Assembly (NCBI GenBank): GCA_023446865.1
Contig: JAEXPL010000344.1
Span: 1-27,667 of the forward strand
Source of the DNA: Verrucomicrobiota bacterium
GTDB taxonomy: Bacteria; Verrucomicrobiota; Verrucomicrobiia; Opitutales; Opitutaceae
Direction: 5' to 3'
DNA: 27,667 nucleotides
The notes below the pieces were generated by a model. The model made no database searches and had not been told where the DNA came from. It was given only the letters and a program-made list of their open reading frames with translations. Positions 7,231 through 15,325 of this stretch are shown here, one piece after another (positions within the stretch are counted from its first letter, which is position 1; each line of letters opens with the position of its first letter). The translations under genes were made by a program, and so were the position numbers.

Positions 7231-7529
7231 GGCGGCGACGACGATAGCCCCGCCCCCCGTGTTGAAAACTCCCAACCGCGGCCCTCGCGAATTTTCACCC
7301 GCGCCCCCGCCACCCACCGCCGGATACGGGACGAGCGGCCCCCGCGCCGCCCCGCCCGCGTAAGAGGCCTGTGAAACCACGGTCCCCGGCTGCAAAGACC
7401 ATCGTCCGCCTCAAGTTCAGCGGGAGGTGGCCGATGCCACTCCTCGCCGATCGGCGCAGCCCACCAGCGGCTGCGCTCATCGCGCCGTCCATGCCCTCGT
7501 CGGAGCACCAATCCTCGCCCATCTCTTTC
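7231..7529. other. Divergent intergenic region
   Basis: The region separates the leftward ABC importer operon from the rightward HDOD gene and must carry at least one promoter. The frame of the HDOD gene is open back to about 7371, with in-frame ATGs at 7371 and 7491, so part of it could be coding. I see no repeat, operator palindrome or clear -10/-35 pair. Confidence 0.5.
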
Positions 7530-8726
7530 ATGAATGTCGCCTCCGGCCATCTACGCCTCCTCCTGGTGGCGGCCATGTCCGACTCGGTCACCGGGCTCGC
7601 CCGCGACCTCTTCCTCCTCGACGAACATATCGAGACCGCCCTCCGCTCCGACACCGCCGGCACCCTCGCACTGCTCGACGCCGAGAACTTCGACGCCATC
7701 GCCGTTGATCTGCACCTCCCCGGCGATGTCGCCGGCCTGCTCGGCATCGTCGCCAACCGCCACCCCGGCATCATCCGGCTCGTCATCGCCGATGATCCCG
7801 CCGACCCGCTCTTCTCGCACGCCGCCCATCTCGCCCATTGCCTGCTGCCGCGCCCTTGCGATGCGGGCGCGATCCACAACGCGATCCACGACACCCTCGC
7901 CACGGCCCGCCGGATGAGGGACCCGGCGCTGAGTGCCGCGGTCGCCGGAATTCTCGCACTACCCGAATCGCCGGCCATGCGCCGCGAACTGCTCGGCCTC
8001 CTGGCGGACGAAGAGACCTCCGTCGAACACGTCGAGGAGGCCGTGCAGAAGAACCCCGCCATCGCCGCCAAGCTCCTGCAGATCTCCAACTCCGCCTACT
8101 ACGGTTCCCGCGGTTCCGTCGCCTCGATCGGCGAGGCCGTGTCGATGCTCGGCCTCGACACCGTCCGCGGCATCGTCACCTCCGCCCACCTCTTTGAGGC
8201 GATGCCGGCCGCGGCCCTCAAGGGCACTTCTGCCGCCGATATCTGGAGCCACTCTGTCGCCTGCGCCGTGATGGTGCGCCGCATCGCCTGGCACGTGCGC
8301 GCCAGCGTGAACGTCAACCGCGCCGCCTTCACCGCGGCGCTCCTCCACGACGTCGGCAAACTCGTCATGGCCCTCGCCCACGGCGAAGCCTACGGCGAGC
8401 TGCGCCGCCGGCCGCCCACCCATCCGCTTTGGCAGGACGAGGAGCGTGCGTTCGGTCACCACCACGGCACCGCCGGCGCCCTGCTGCTCGAGCTCTGGGG
8501 GCTGCCCTCCGTCGTCGTCGAGTCCGTCGCACTCCACCACACCCCGCACCGCGCCCGCGAGTCCACCATCTCGCCGCTCACCCTCGTCCACCTCGCCAAC
8601 GCCCTCGTCCACAGCGAGAATGCCGGCCAACTCGCCGAGGCCCGTCTCGACGGCGGCTATCTCCAGCGCCTGCTGCTGCCCGCCAAACTCGAACTCTGGC
8701 AGGCCGCGCTCACCGCCGAGGTCTAG
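7530..8726 (+). CDS. HDOD domain protein with degenerate receiver domain
   Basis: This protein of 398 residues combines an N-terminal receiver-like domain (about 8-125) with an HDOD domain (about 140-340). In the receiver the phospho-acceptor position is kept (Asp60 in 'AVDLHLPG'), but the acidic pair that normally follows the first strand is replaced ('LLLVAAM'), so Mg-dependent phosphorylation is doubtful. The HDOD part shows 'NPAIAAKLLQISNSAYYGSR', 'AVSMLGLDTVRGIVTSAHLF', 'AFTAALLHDVGKLVMAL' and 'ESVALHHTPHRA', as in signalling proteins that tie c-di-GMP or stress signals to motility or growth. HDOD proteins generally lack hydrolase activity, though an HD pair is present here. The start is uncertain: the ATG at 7530 is closest to the domain, with ATGs at 7491 and 7371 as alternatives. 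No partner gene is adjacent, so its pathway is unknown. Confidence 0.85.
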   Translation: MNVASGHLRLLLVAAMSDSVTGLARDLFLLDEHIETALRSDTAGTLALLDAENFDAIAVDLHLPGDVAGLLGIVANRHPGIIRLVIADDPADPLFSHAAHLAHCLLPRPCDAGAIHNAIHDTLATARRMRDPALSAAVAGILALPESPAMRRELLGLLADEETSVEHVEEAVQKNPAIAAKLLQISNSAYYGSRGSVASIGEAVSMLGLDTVRGIVTSAHLFEAMPAAALKGTSAADIWSHSVACAVMVRRIAWHVRASVNVNRAAFTAALLHDVGKLVMALAHGEAYGELRRRPPTHPLWQDEERAFGHHHGTAGALLLELWGLPSVVVESVALHHTPHRARESTISPLTLVHLANALVHSENAGQLAEARLDGGYLQRLLLPAKLELWQAALTAEV

Positions 8727-8740
8727 CCCGGACGCGTGCG

Positions 8741-8767
8741 CGAGGCGGCGACGCCTTGTCCGCCTCG
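8741..8767 (+). terminator. Possible hairpin after the HDOD gene
   Basis: The arms CGAGGCGG (8741-8748) and CCGCCTCG (8760-8767) pair perfectly over an 11-base loop, 14 bases after the stop codon. There is no T-tract, so it is at best a weak or Rho-assisted terminator. Confidence 0.4.
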
Positions 8768-8853
8768 GGCCCCTGCTCGTGCTCCGGGACGCCGCCGCCG
8801 TCCGCTCGCCAGAAACGCGTTGACCCCGCTCCGGGCGCGCGCGGAATGCCCGC

Positions 8854-9531
8854 GTGGACCAACCGCCTCCCGCAGCCGCCGGCGTGACCATCGATTGGGG
8901 ACGCACCCGCTACCGCGACGCCTGGCAACGCCAGGACACGCTCGTCGCCGCCCGCACCGCCGGCACCGCACCCGATACCCTCGTCTTCACCGAGCACGAG
9001 CCGGTCTTCACCGTCGGCCTGCGCAGCGGCGCCGAACGGCACCTGGTCTGGACACCGCCCCAACTCGCCGCCCAGGGCATCGAGGTCGTCGCCACCAACC
9101 GCGGTGGTGACATCACCTACCACGGCCCCGGGCAGATCGTCGGGTATCCCATCGTCAATCTCGACCCCCGCCGCGATCTCCACGCCTATCTCCGCTTCCT
9201 CGAGGAGGTGCTGATCCGCACCGTCGCGCACTACGGCCTCATCGCCGCCCGCCGCGAGGGCAAGACCGGCATCTGGCTCGGCACCCGCAAGATCGCCGCC
9301 ATCGGCGTGGCCGTGAAACGCTGGGTCGCCCACCACGGCTTCGCCCTCAACGTCACCACGAACCTGGGGCACTTCGGCGGTATTGTCCCCTGCGGCATCG
9401 TCGACGGCACGGTCACTTCCCTCGCCGCCGAACTCGGCCCGCACTGCCCCTCGCTCGAGCAGGTCCGCGCCGACCTCGCCACCGAGTTCTGGGCCCGCTG
9501 GCCCGCCTTCCTCGCCGGTACCGACCTCTGA
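8854..9531 (+). CDS. lipB: Octanoyl-[acyl-carrier-protein]:protein octanoyltransferase
   Basis: LipB moves octanoyl groups from acyl carrier protein to the lipoyl domains of 2-oxoacid dehydrogenases and the glycine cleavage H protein, the first step of de novo lipoate synthesis in the cytoplasm. The 225-residue protein has 'LVFTEHEPVFTVGLRSG', the signature 'RGGDITYHGPGQIVGYPI', catalytic Lys146 in 'GTRKIAAIGVAVKRW' and the nucleophile Cys180 in 'GGIVPCGI'. The GTG at 8854 is the only start that gives a normal N-terminus; an ATG at 8846 is out of frame. It precedes lipA by 218 bases on the same strand, and the E3 subunit gene lpdA lies about 9 kb further on. Confidence 0.95.
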   Translation: MDQPPPAAAGVTIDWGRTRYRDAWQRQDTLVAARTAGTAPDTLVFTEHEPVFTVGLRSGAERHLVWTPPQLAAQGIEVVATNRGGDITYHGPGQIVGYPIVNLDPRRDLHAYLRFLEEVLIRTVAHYGLIAARREGKTGIWLGTRKIAAIGVAVKRWVAHHGFALNVTTNLGHFGGIVPCGIVDGTVTSLAAELGPHCPSLEQVRADLATEFWARWPAFLAGTDL

Positions 9532-9749
9532 CCCTCGCGATCCCTTCGGTCCGTTCGCCCGAGGCCGCGCGTCCCGGCACCAAATACTCTCACGGTCGTG
9601 AACCTATTTGGCGGCGTCCGCAGTCGGCCCGCCGGGCATACCAGTTTCCCTCATTTTCCGCCGCTTCGCTGGCCTGCTGCCTCATACCCACCGTCCCCGC
9701 CAACATCCGGATTGCACCCGCCGCCGAATCCCCGAATTTCAGCCCTCCG

Positions 9750-10634
<885 letters not shown>

Positions 10635-10650
10635 TCCGGAGTTTCGTGGC

Positions 10651-10674
10651 GTAGCGGAAACCGTAAGGTTTTCG
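10651..10674 (+). repeat. REP hairpin, stem variant with GTAA loop
   Basis: The element has foot GTAG, arm CGGAAACC, loop GTAA, arm GGTTTTCG. Both arms differ from the main type but still form eight pairs, and the loop remains GNRA. It lies 16 bases after the lipA stop and may serve as a 3' end structure for that mRNA. Confidence 0.85.
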
Positions 10675-10688
10675 CAGAGGGCAAAGCG

Positions 10689-10712
10689 CGAAACACTGAC
10701 AAGTTCCGCCAC
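10689..10712 (-). repeat. Degenerate inverted REP
   Basis: Read on the minus strand: foot GTGG, arm CGGAACTT, loop GTCA, arm GTGTTTCG. It matches the main REP at 19 of 24 positions, with one stem mismatch. With the direct copy 14 bases away it forms an inverted pair like a small bacterial interspersed mosaic element. Confidence 0.6.
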
Positions 10713-10961
10713 GACAGTCTGCAATCGCCCTCGCCCGGTGTGTGAAACATGCGGGATAGGACTCCGCTGACTTGATCGGCTCCGGAGCGACGTCAAACCG
10801 ACGATCTTCGCGCCGCCACCGATTCGGCCCCACCAGGACAGGACAGCTTCTGTGGCCAATCGGCCCGCCTTCTACCGCCAGGGACGACCGTATCCGCGGT
10901 GGACACGCGCCCCCCACCCGATTGGCTCGCTGGAGTCTTCACCCCAGAGCACACCCAGCCC

Positions 10962-11813
10962 ATGCACTCGCCATCCGCTTCCGTCGCCAAACATGTCGTA
11001 GCCGCCCTCGGCCTTGTCGTGATTGTTTCCGTCGCACCCGCGCAGATCATAACCGATCTCCTCGCCGAGCCCTCCCAATGGCAGCCGTGGATGATCACCC
11101 CCGGTGCCGACCTGCACGTCACGACCGGAGGCACCGCCCCGTATCTCGCTGGGACCGCCGACGAGTCGTTTGCCGCAATCTACAACGGTACCACCACCCT
11201 GCCGTACGACAGTGACTGGTCCCTAAGCGCTTTCGCTCAAATCAACAATCCCTACATGGCGCCCTACGTGTCGAACTACCGCCTCGCACCAGGGGCTTGG
11301 GTTGGACTTGAGTTCGTGATCTCCCCCTTCGCCGCCTCGATGGAGGACCACCGCGTCGGCTATGGCTTCGAATATGGCTACTGGAACGAGTCGGGCCCGC
11401 GTCTGGAACTGAGCAGTTATGCCTTCGCCGATGGTGAAGAGGTGCCGACGGGCAGCAACGGAATCGGCACGGAGACTCCGTTTGCCGCCATGCGCATGGA
11501 TTTCTCCAGTCAGGACAAGACCATCACCTTTTTCCGGCTAACCTTCGACGGTGGCATGTCGGGCTGGCTTCGGGACGGTCCCGCCTTGTCGCTGACCAGC
11601 AGCGGCGCGGATTTCGGCATGGGGGCACAGGATCGCTTCGCTGTCGCGCTGGTGGGCAATTCCTCCGGAGTGTGGGCCGACGCCTCGTTCTCCAATGTCC
11701 GGCTGATCACCGCCGCGCCGCCCGCCGCACCCGTGCCCGAGCCGTCCACCTACGGACTCGCCGGCTTGGCCGTGCTCGCCTTGGCCATCGCCCGGCGACG
11801 CCTGCGCCGCTGA
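10962..11813 (+). CDS. PEP-CTERM sorting domain protein
   Basis: This exported protein of 283 residues has an N-terminal signal peptide ('HVVAALGLVVIVSVAPAQ') and a C-terminal PEP-CTERM signal: 'VPEPSTYG', a hydrophobic helix 'LAGLAVLALAIA', then an Arg-rich end. Such tails are recognised by exosortase (EpsH/XrtA-type), which cleaves and sorts proteins to the cell surface or matrix; no exosortase gene is in the window. The body (about 30-250) is rich in aromatic, Gly and Ser residues and seems to be a beta-sandwich like many PEP-CTERM ectodomains; I do not recognise a specific domain. The ATG at 10962 is chosen because it places the signal peptide at the N-terminus; an in-frame GTG at 10899 would put 21 residues before it. 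The body is visibly less GC-rich than its neighbours, common for surface proteins. A strong terminator follows. Confidence 0.87.
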   Translation: MHSPSASVAKHVVAALGLVVIVSVAPAQIITDLLAEPSQWQPWMITPGADLHVTTGGTAPYLAGTADESFAAIYNGTTTLPYDSDWSLSAFAQINNPYMAPYVSNYRLAPGAWVGLEFVISPFAASMEDHRVGYGFEYGYWNESGPRLELSSYAFADGEEVPTGSNGIGTETPFAAMRMDFSSQDKTITFFRLTFDGGMSGWLRDGPALSLTSSGADFGMGAQDRFAVALVGNSSGVWADASFSNVRLITAAPPAAPVPEPSTYGLAGLAVLALAIARRRLRR

Positions 11814-11834
11814 AACATCACCCCGGCCGCCCGC

Positions 11835-11861
11835 GAGGCAGCCCCCAAGGCTGCCTCTTTT
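11835..11861 (+). terminator. Rho-independent terminator of the PEP-CTERM gene
   Basis: Perfect 9-bp arms GAGGCAGCC and GGCTGCCTC with a 5-base loop are followed directly by TTTTCTTTC. It lies 22 bases after the stop codon. The minus strand has no T-tract, so it serves the plus strand and not hemD. Confidence 0.88.
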
Positions 11862-11892
11862 CTTTCGCCCATTGGGCGCCGGCTCCGCGCCC

Positions 11893-12699
11893 TCACGCTC
11901 CGAGCTTCTTCACGACGGCGGCCACGAGGCCGTCCATCGTCGCCGCAGTGGCCTCGAAATCCACCGGCATGCCCACCCGGCGCATCACGTCGCTGGTCAC
12001 CGGCCCGAGACTGCCCGCCAGCGGGCGTTTCGCACCCGGCCGCGGGGCGAGCGTCGACGCCTGTTTCACGAACGACTCCACCGCCGAACCGCTCGCGAAC
12101 AGAATCGCATCCGCGCCGAGTTGACGGAAATCCGCCGCCACGTCGCTCCCGCCGGCCGCGACGTCCTCGGTCGAATAGACCGGCAGCTGGTCGACTATCG
12201 CCTGCTGTTCGCTCAAACCTTTCACCACCACGTCGCGGTTTCGGTCGCCGGTGACGACGAGCACCTTGAGATTCTCCATCGTCTCGAACGCGGCCAAGGC
12301 CTCCACCAGCGCCTCGCCCACGTGCTCCTTCGGCATCACATCCACATCGAGGCGGAAGGCGTTCAACTCCGCCGCCGTGCCAGGGCCGATCGCTGCGAGC
12401 CGCGCCCCGCCGAGCGCCCGGATGTCCCGGAACCGCCGGAAGAACTCACTGAAGAAAAACCGGACGCCGTTCGGACTCGTGAATACCATCCATTGGTAGC
12501 TCGCGATCTCGCCGAAGATCTCGTTGCCGGTCTCCTCGTCCACCGCGGACACGATCTCGATCAACGGCAACTCGAGCACCGTCGCGCCCAAGGCCGCGAG
12601 TTTCTCGCGCAGTTCGCCGGCCTGTTCGCGAGCTCGGGTGATGACGATGCGGCGCCCTTGCAGCGGGCGTGCGGCGGAAGTTGTTTCGATGTCGCTCAT
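11893..12699 (-). CDS. hemD: Uroporphyrinogen-III synthase
   Basis: HemD closes hydroxymethylbilane with inversion of ring D to give uroporphyrinogen III, the branch point to haem, sirohaem and cobalamin. Sequence conservation in this family is low. The 268-residue protein shows the expected two-domain pattern: 'RRIVITRAREQAGELREKL' at the start, 'YQWMVFTSPNGVRFFF', 'ARLAAIGPGTAAEL', then in the second domain 'VLVVTGDRNRDVVVKGL' and 'ADAILFASGSAVESFVKQ'. The gene start overlaps the hemC stop by four bases (ATGA), and hemC-hemD order is the classical arrangement, which greatly supports the call. Confidence 0.93.
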   Translation of the reverse strand: MSDIETTSAARPLQGRRIVITRAREQAGELREKLAALGATVLELPLIEIVSAVDEETGNEIFGEIASYQWMVFTSPNGVRFFFSEFFRRFRDIRALGGARLAAIGPGTAAELNAFRLDVDVMPKEHVGEALVEALAAFETMENLKVLVVTGDRNRDVVVKGLSEQQAIVDQLPVYSTEDVAAGGSDVAADFRQLGADAILFASGSAVESFVKQASTLAPRPGAKRPLAGSLGPVTSDVMRRVGMPVDFEATAATMDGLVAAVVKKLGA

Positions 12700-13547
12700 G
12701 CGAGCCCAAGCTCCTTGAGCACGCGCCGGGCGAAGTCAATGGGAGCGGTGCCGTCCTGCCGCACCAGTTGCCGGCCGCACCGCTCATGGTAGAGCCGGAC
12801 CGCGCCGTCGGCTGTGGCGTGCGCGGCGAACGCGATCTGGCAACCCGCTCCCGTCAGCGTCTGGAACGCCCGCTCGATGTCCACCTGCTGCCGCGTGGGC
12901 GCGTCGAGCAACGGAGCGAATCGGCCCGCCTCCTCACGCCGGCACTGCACTGCCACCGCGCCCTGCCCCACCGCCGGCACCATCTCGTCGACGCCGAGCG
13001 GCCGGAACACCACGCCGGGCCACTCGCGAATGCCCAGGCGGTTGAGCCCGGCCTGTGCGAGGATGGTCGCATCGGCATCGCCGCGGGCGATCTTCGTCAG
13101 ACGCGTGTCCACGTTGCCGCGAATCTCGGTGTAGCGCAGGTCCGGAAACAGCGCCGCGATCTGGCCGCGCCGCCGCGGGCTGCTCGTCGCCAGCGTCGCC
13201 GGAGTTTGGACTCCCGCACGCAGCACCAGCACGTCGCGCGGATCCTCGCGTGGCAGATAGCCGGCCACGACAAGGTCGCCGTCCGCCGTCTCGCCGGGCA
13301 GATCCTTCGTGCTGTGCATCGCCAGCGTGGCTTCGCCGCGACGCAGCGCCTCCTCGATCTCGGCGGTGAACAAGCCCTTGCCGCCCTGTTTCTCCAGCGA
13401 CCACTCGAGCTTGCGGTCGCCCGTCGTCACGATCTTGAGCGCCTCGAACGCCACCCCGGGCATCCGCGCCGCGAGAAAGTCGATCACGAGCTGCGTCTGG
13501 GCGAGCGCCAGCGGGCTCTTGCGGGTGGCGATGCGGAGCGTGGTCAC
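12696..13547 (-). CDS. hemC: Hydroxymethylbilane synthase (porphobilinogen deaminase)
   Basis: HemC polymerises four porphobilinogen molecules into hydroxymethylbilane on a covalently bound dipyrromethane cofactor. The 283-residue protein begins 'LRIATRKSPLALAQTQLV' and has 'KGLFTAEIEEALRRGEATLA', the catalytic Asp82 in 'HSTKDLP', 'SSPRRRGQIAALFPDL', 'IRGNVDTRL' and the cofactor-carrying Cys236 in 'GAGCQIAFAAH'. The start is the GTG at 13547, two codons before the conserved first strand. The frame remains open for 330 codons further upstream, but that stretch is antisense to trpC and is not protein-like. The gene is divergent from trpC with 108 bases between starts. Confidence 0.95.
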   Translation of the reverse strand: MTTLRIATRKSPLALAQTQLVIDFLAARMPGVAFEALKIVTTGDRKLEWSLEKQGGKGLFTAEIEEALRRGEATLAMHSTKDLPGETADGDLVVAGYLPREDPRDVLVLRAGVQTPATLATSSPRRRGQIAALFPDLRYTEIRGNVDTRLTKIARGDADATILAQAGLNRLGIREWPGVVFRPLGVDEMVPAVGQGAVAVQCRREEAGRFAPLLDAPTRQQVDIERAFQTLTGAGCQIAFAAHATADGAVRLYHERCGRQLVRQDGTAPIDFARRVLKELGLA

Positions 13548-13655
13548 GCCGCCACCGTGCCAAACCGCCCCTGCTGCGCCAGCCCGATCTTCGGTGCGTC
13601 CCGTCCCCAAACGGCGCTTGCCCCCCGCGTCCGGCTTTGCCGCTATCGGCCCCGC

Positions 13656-14456
13656 ATGAGCGACAAACTCGCCGAGATCATGGCCCACAAACGGCAGGAG
13701 ATCGCCCCCCTGCTGCGTCCCGTCTTTGAATCCGATCTGGCGGCGCTGGATGCGCAGCTGCCCAAGCCTCCCTCGTTCGCCGCCGCCCTCCGCCGCGCCG
13801 ACGGCCGCCTCGCCGTCATCTCCGAGATCAAGCGCCGCTCGCCCTCCGCCGGCGCCATCGCCGCCACAGCCGATTCCGCCGCCCAGGCGCGCAAGTACCG
13901 CGACGCCGGCGCCGACGCCCTCTCCGTTCTCACCGACCAGAAGTTTTTCGGCGGTTCGCTCGACGACCTTCGTCTCGTCGCCCGGGAGTTTGCCACCAAC
14001 GGCCCCGCGCTGCCCCGCCTGCGCAAAGACTTCTTCATCCATCCCGTGCAGGTCGCCGAGGCGCGCGAGGCCGGCGCCAGCGCGATCCTCATCATCGTCC
14101 GTGCCCTCAACGACGACGAGATCAAGGCGCTCGCCAGCGCCGCGGCTGCCGCGGGCCTCGACGCGCTCTACGAAATCCACAACGAGCCCGATCTCGCGCG
14201 TGCGCTCGCCGCCGGCGCGAAGATCATCGGCGTGAACAACCGCGACCTCGCCATCTTCAAGACCGACCTCGCCCTCTCCGAGCGCCTCCTGCCACAGGTG
14301 CCCGACGGCATCATCAAGGTCAGCGAGAGCGGCATCTTCGGCGCCGCCGAGGCCGGCCGCGCCCGTCGGTCCGGCGCCCACGCGGTGCTCGTCGGCGAGG
14401 CGCTGATGAAGGCCGCGGATCCCGCCGCCCTCCTCGCCGAGTTCCGCCGCGCCTGA
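13656..14456 (+). CDS. trpC: Indole-3-glycerol-phosphate synthase
   Basis: TrpC converts carboxyphenylamino-deoxyribulose phosphate to indole-3-glycerol phosphate in tryptophan synthesis. The 266-residue protein is a single-domain beta/alpha barrel, not fused to TrpF. Key motifs: 'VISEIKRRSPSAGAI' (substrate-binding Lys), 'DALSVLTDQKFFGGSLDDL', 'LRKDFFIHPVQV' (catalytic Lys), 'ALYEIHNEPDL', 'IIGVNNRDLAIFKTDL' and the phosphate-binding 'VSESGIFGAAEA' and 'VLVGEALMKA'. The start is the ATG at 13656, the first Met before 'DKLAEIMAHKRQEIAPL'. No other trp gene is in the window. A tRNA gene follows about 100 bases downstream on the same strand. Confidence 0.96.
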   Translation: MSDKLAEIMAHKRQEIAPLLRPVFESDLAALDAQLPKPPSFAAALRRADGRLAVISEIKRRSPSAGAIAATADSAAQARKYRDAGADALSVLTDQKFFGGSLDDLRLVAREFATNGPALPRLRKDFFIHPVQVAEAREAGASAILIIVRALNDDEIKALASAAAAAGLDALYEIHNEPDLARALAAGAKIIGVNNRDLAIFKTDLALSERLLPQVPDGIIKVSESGIFGAAEAGRARRSGAHAVLVGEALMKAADPAALLAEFRRA

Positions 14457-14553
14457 GCGGCTCGCCGCGCGCACGTCGCGGAAGTTTGCGGCGCCCGCCA
14501 AAACACCCTTGCCAAAGCGCCGGGGCCCCCGCGAAATCCGCACCGGTTTTCCC

Positions 14554-14628
14554 GGGACCGTATTTCAACGGATAGAATGGTGGCCTCCGAAGCCGCAGAT
14601 GTGGGTTCGATTCCCGCCGGTCCCGCCA
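14554..14628 (+). tRNA. tRNA-Arg (anticodon CCG), CCA encoded
   Basis: The cloverleaf folds by eye. The acceptor arm GGGACCG pairs with CGGTCCC. The D-arm is TTTC with GAAT, and its first pair is a T-T mismatch. The anticodon arm is GTGGC with GCCGC around loop CTCCGAA. The variable loop is AGAT, and the T-arm is GTGGG with CCCGC around loop TTCGATT. The discriminator is G, followed by an encoded CCA at 14626-14628. The anticodon at 14587-14589 is CCG, reading the Arg codon CGG. Confidence 0.95.
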
Positions 14629-14820
14629 CCTCTGAGAGAGCGCCGAAAACAGCCCAAGTGCTAAACAGGGTGCTAAATCGCTCGCCGAGATTCGGCCGCC
14701 ACGGCACGAGGCACAACCCGGCCACCTCATGCGCTGTCGCGCCAGCCTCGCCGAGACCTTCCGTCCGCACTTCCCGTGGTTGACAGGAAACCGGCACGAC
14801 GCCGTCATCGGTGACCCACT
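14629..14820. other. Region downstream of the tRNA gene
   Basis: No gene is supported in these 192 bases. An 8-base word GTGCTAAA occurs twice, 12 bases apart (14659-14666 and 14671-14678). Sequence next to tRNA 3' ends is a common integration site, but no integrase gene or repeated tRNA end was found. Confidence 0.4.
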
Positions 14821-15264
14821 ATGCGTTTCCCCACCCCGCTGCTGCTCGCCGCCCTTCTCGCCACGCTTACCGGTTGCTCCTCCTTCACCCCGCCCCAATT
14901 GTCCGCCGACGAGGACGCCAAGGGGCGCTGGGAACTGGACCAGGAAAAGGACACCACGTTCACCATCACCCTCGTCCGCGGCATGACTCCCGCCGTGGTG
15001 ACCAAGCTGCTCGGCAAGCCGCTCTTCGTCCGTCCGCTCAAAAAGTCCGAACGGCCTTCGGAGGAGTGGACCTACCGGCGCTATACACTCGGCGGGTACA
15101 AGATGAACACGGAGCGGTCCAAGGCCGGCTTCGTGACCTTCACCCAGCGCGTGACCTATGTGGAAACGCTTGAGCTCATCTTCGTCGACGGTCTGCTGGA
15201 GAAGGTGCACACCTCGCGGTACCGCGACGACGTCGAACCCAATAGTCCGAACCGCCGTCTGTGA
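14821..15264 (+). CDS. Small lipoprotein, possibly BamE/SmpA-like
   Basis: This 147-residue protein has a clear lipoprotein signal: hydrophobic 'LLLAALLATLTGC' with the lipobox Cys19 followed by Ser-Ser, which suggests export to the outer membrane. After a charged linker comes 'ITLVRGMTPAVVTKLLGKPL', resembling the 'G-M-T-x3-V-x3-L-G-x-P' start of BamE-type small lipoprotein domains, then beta-strand-like sequence ('EEWTYRRYTLGGY', 'VETLELIFVDGLLEKVHTSR'). I would call the BamE-like fold a suggestion only. No neighbour indicates a function; it is a lone plus-strand gene between the tRNA and a convergent histidine kinase. Confidence 0.8.
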   Translation: MRFPTPLLLAALLATLTGCSSFTPPQLSADEDAKGRWELDQEKDTTFTITLVRGMTPAVVTKLLGKPLFVRPLKKSERPSEEWTYRRYTLGGYKMNTERSKAGFVTFTQRVTYVETLELIFVDGLLEKVHTSRYRDDVEPNSPNRRL

Positions 15265-15325
15265 CGGCGCGCCGCGCTCGGGGCGGCCGGCACGGTCGCC
15301 GACACGCGCGGCAACCGTCTCCCGC

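Larger units (their letters stand above)
10635..10961. other. Intergenic region between lipA and PEP-CTERM gene
   Basis: No gene is supported here. The first 80 bases hold a direct REP variant (10651-10674) and a degenerate inverted REP (10689-10712). The remaining 250 bases show no further repeat or recognised RNA motif and presumably carry the promoter of the PEP-CTERM gene. Confidence 0.6.

Noticed and set aside
12669..13655. In-frame upstream extension of trpC giving a 595-residue protein
   Set aside because: The extension is antisense to hemC and not protein-like; the conserved TrpC N-terminus begins at the ATG at 13656.
13548..14543. In-frame upstream extension of hemC giving a 615-residue protein
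   Set aside because: It is antisense to trpC; the family N-terminus begins at the GTG at 13547.
14168..14797. Minus-strand open frame running through the tRNA gene
   Set aside because: It reads the complement of the tRNA and of the trpC end; such frames are a well-known annotation artefact.
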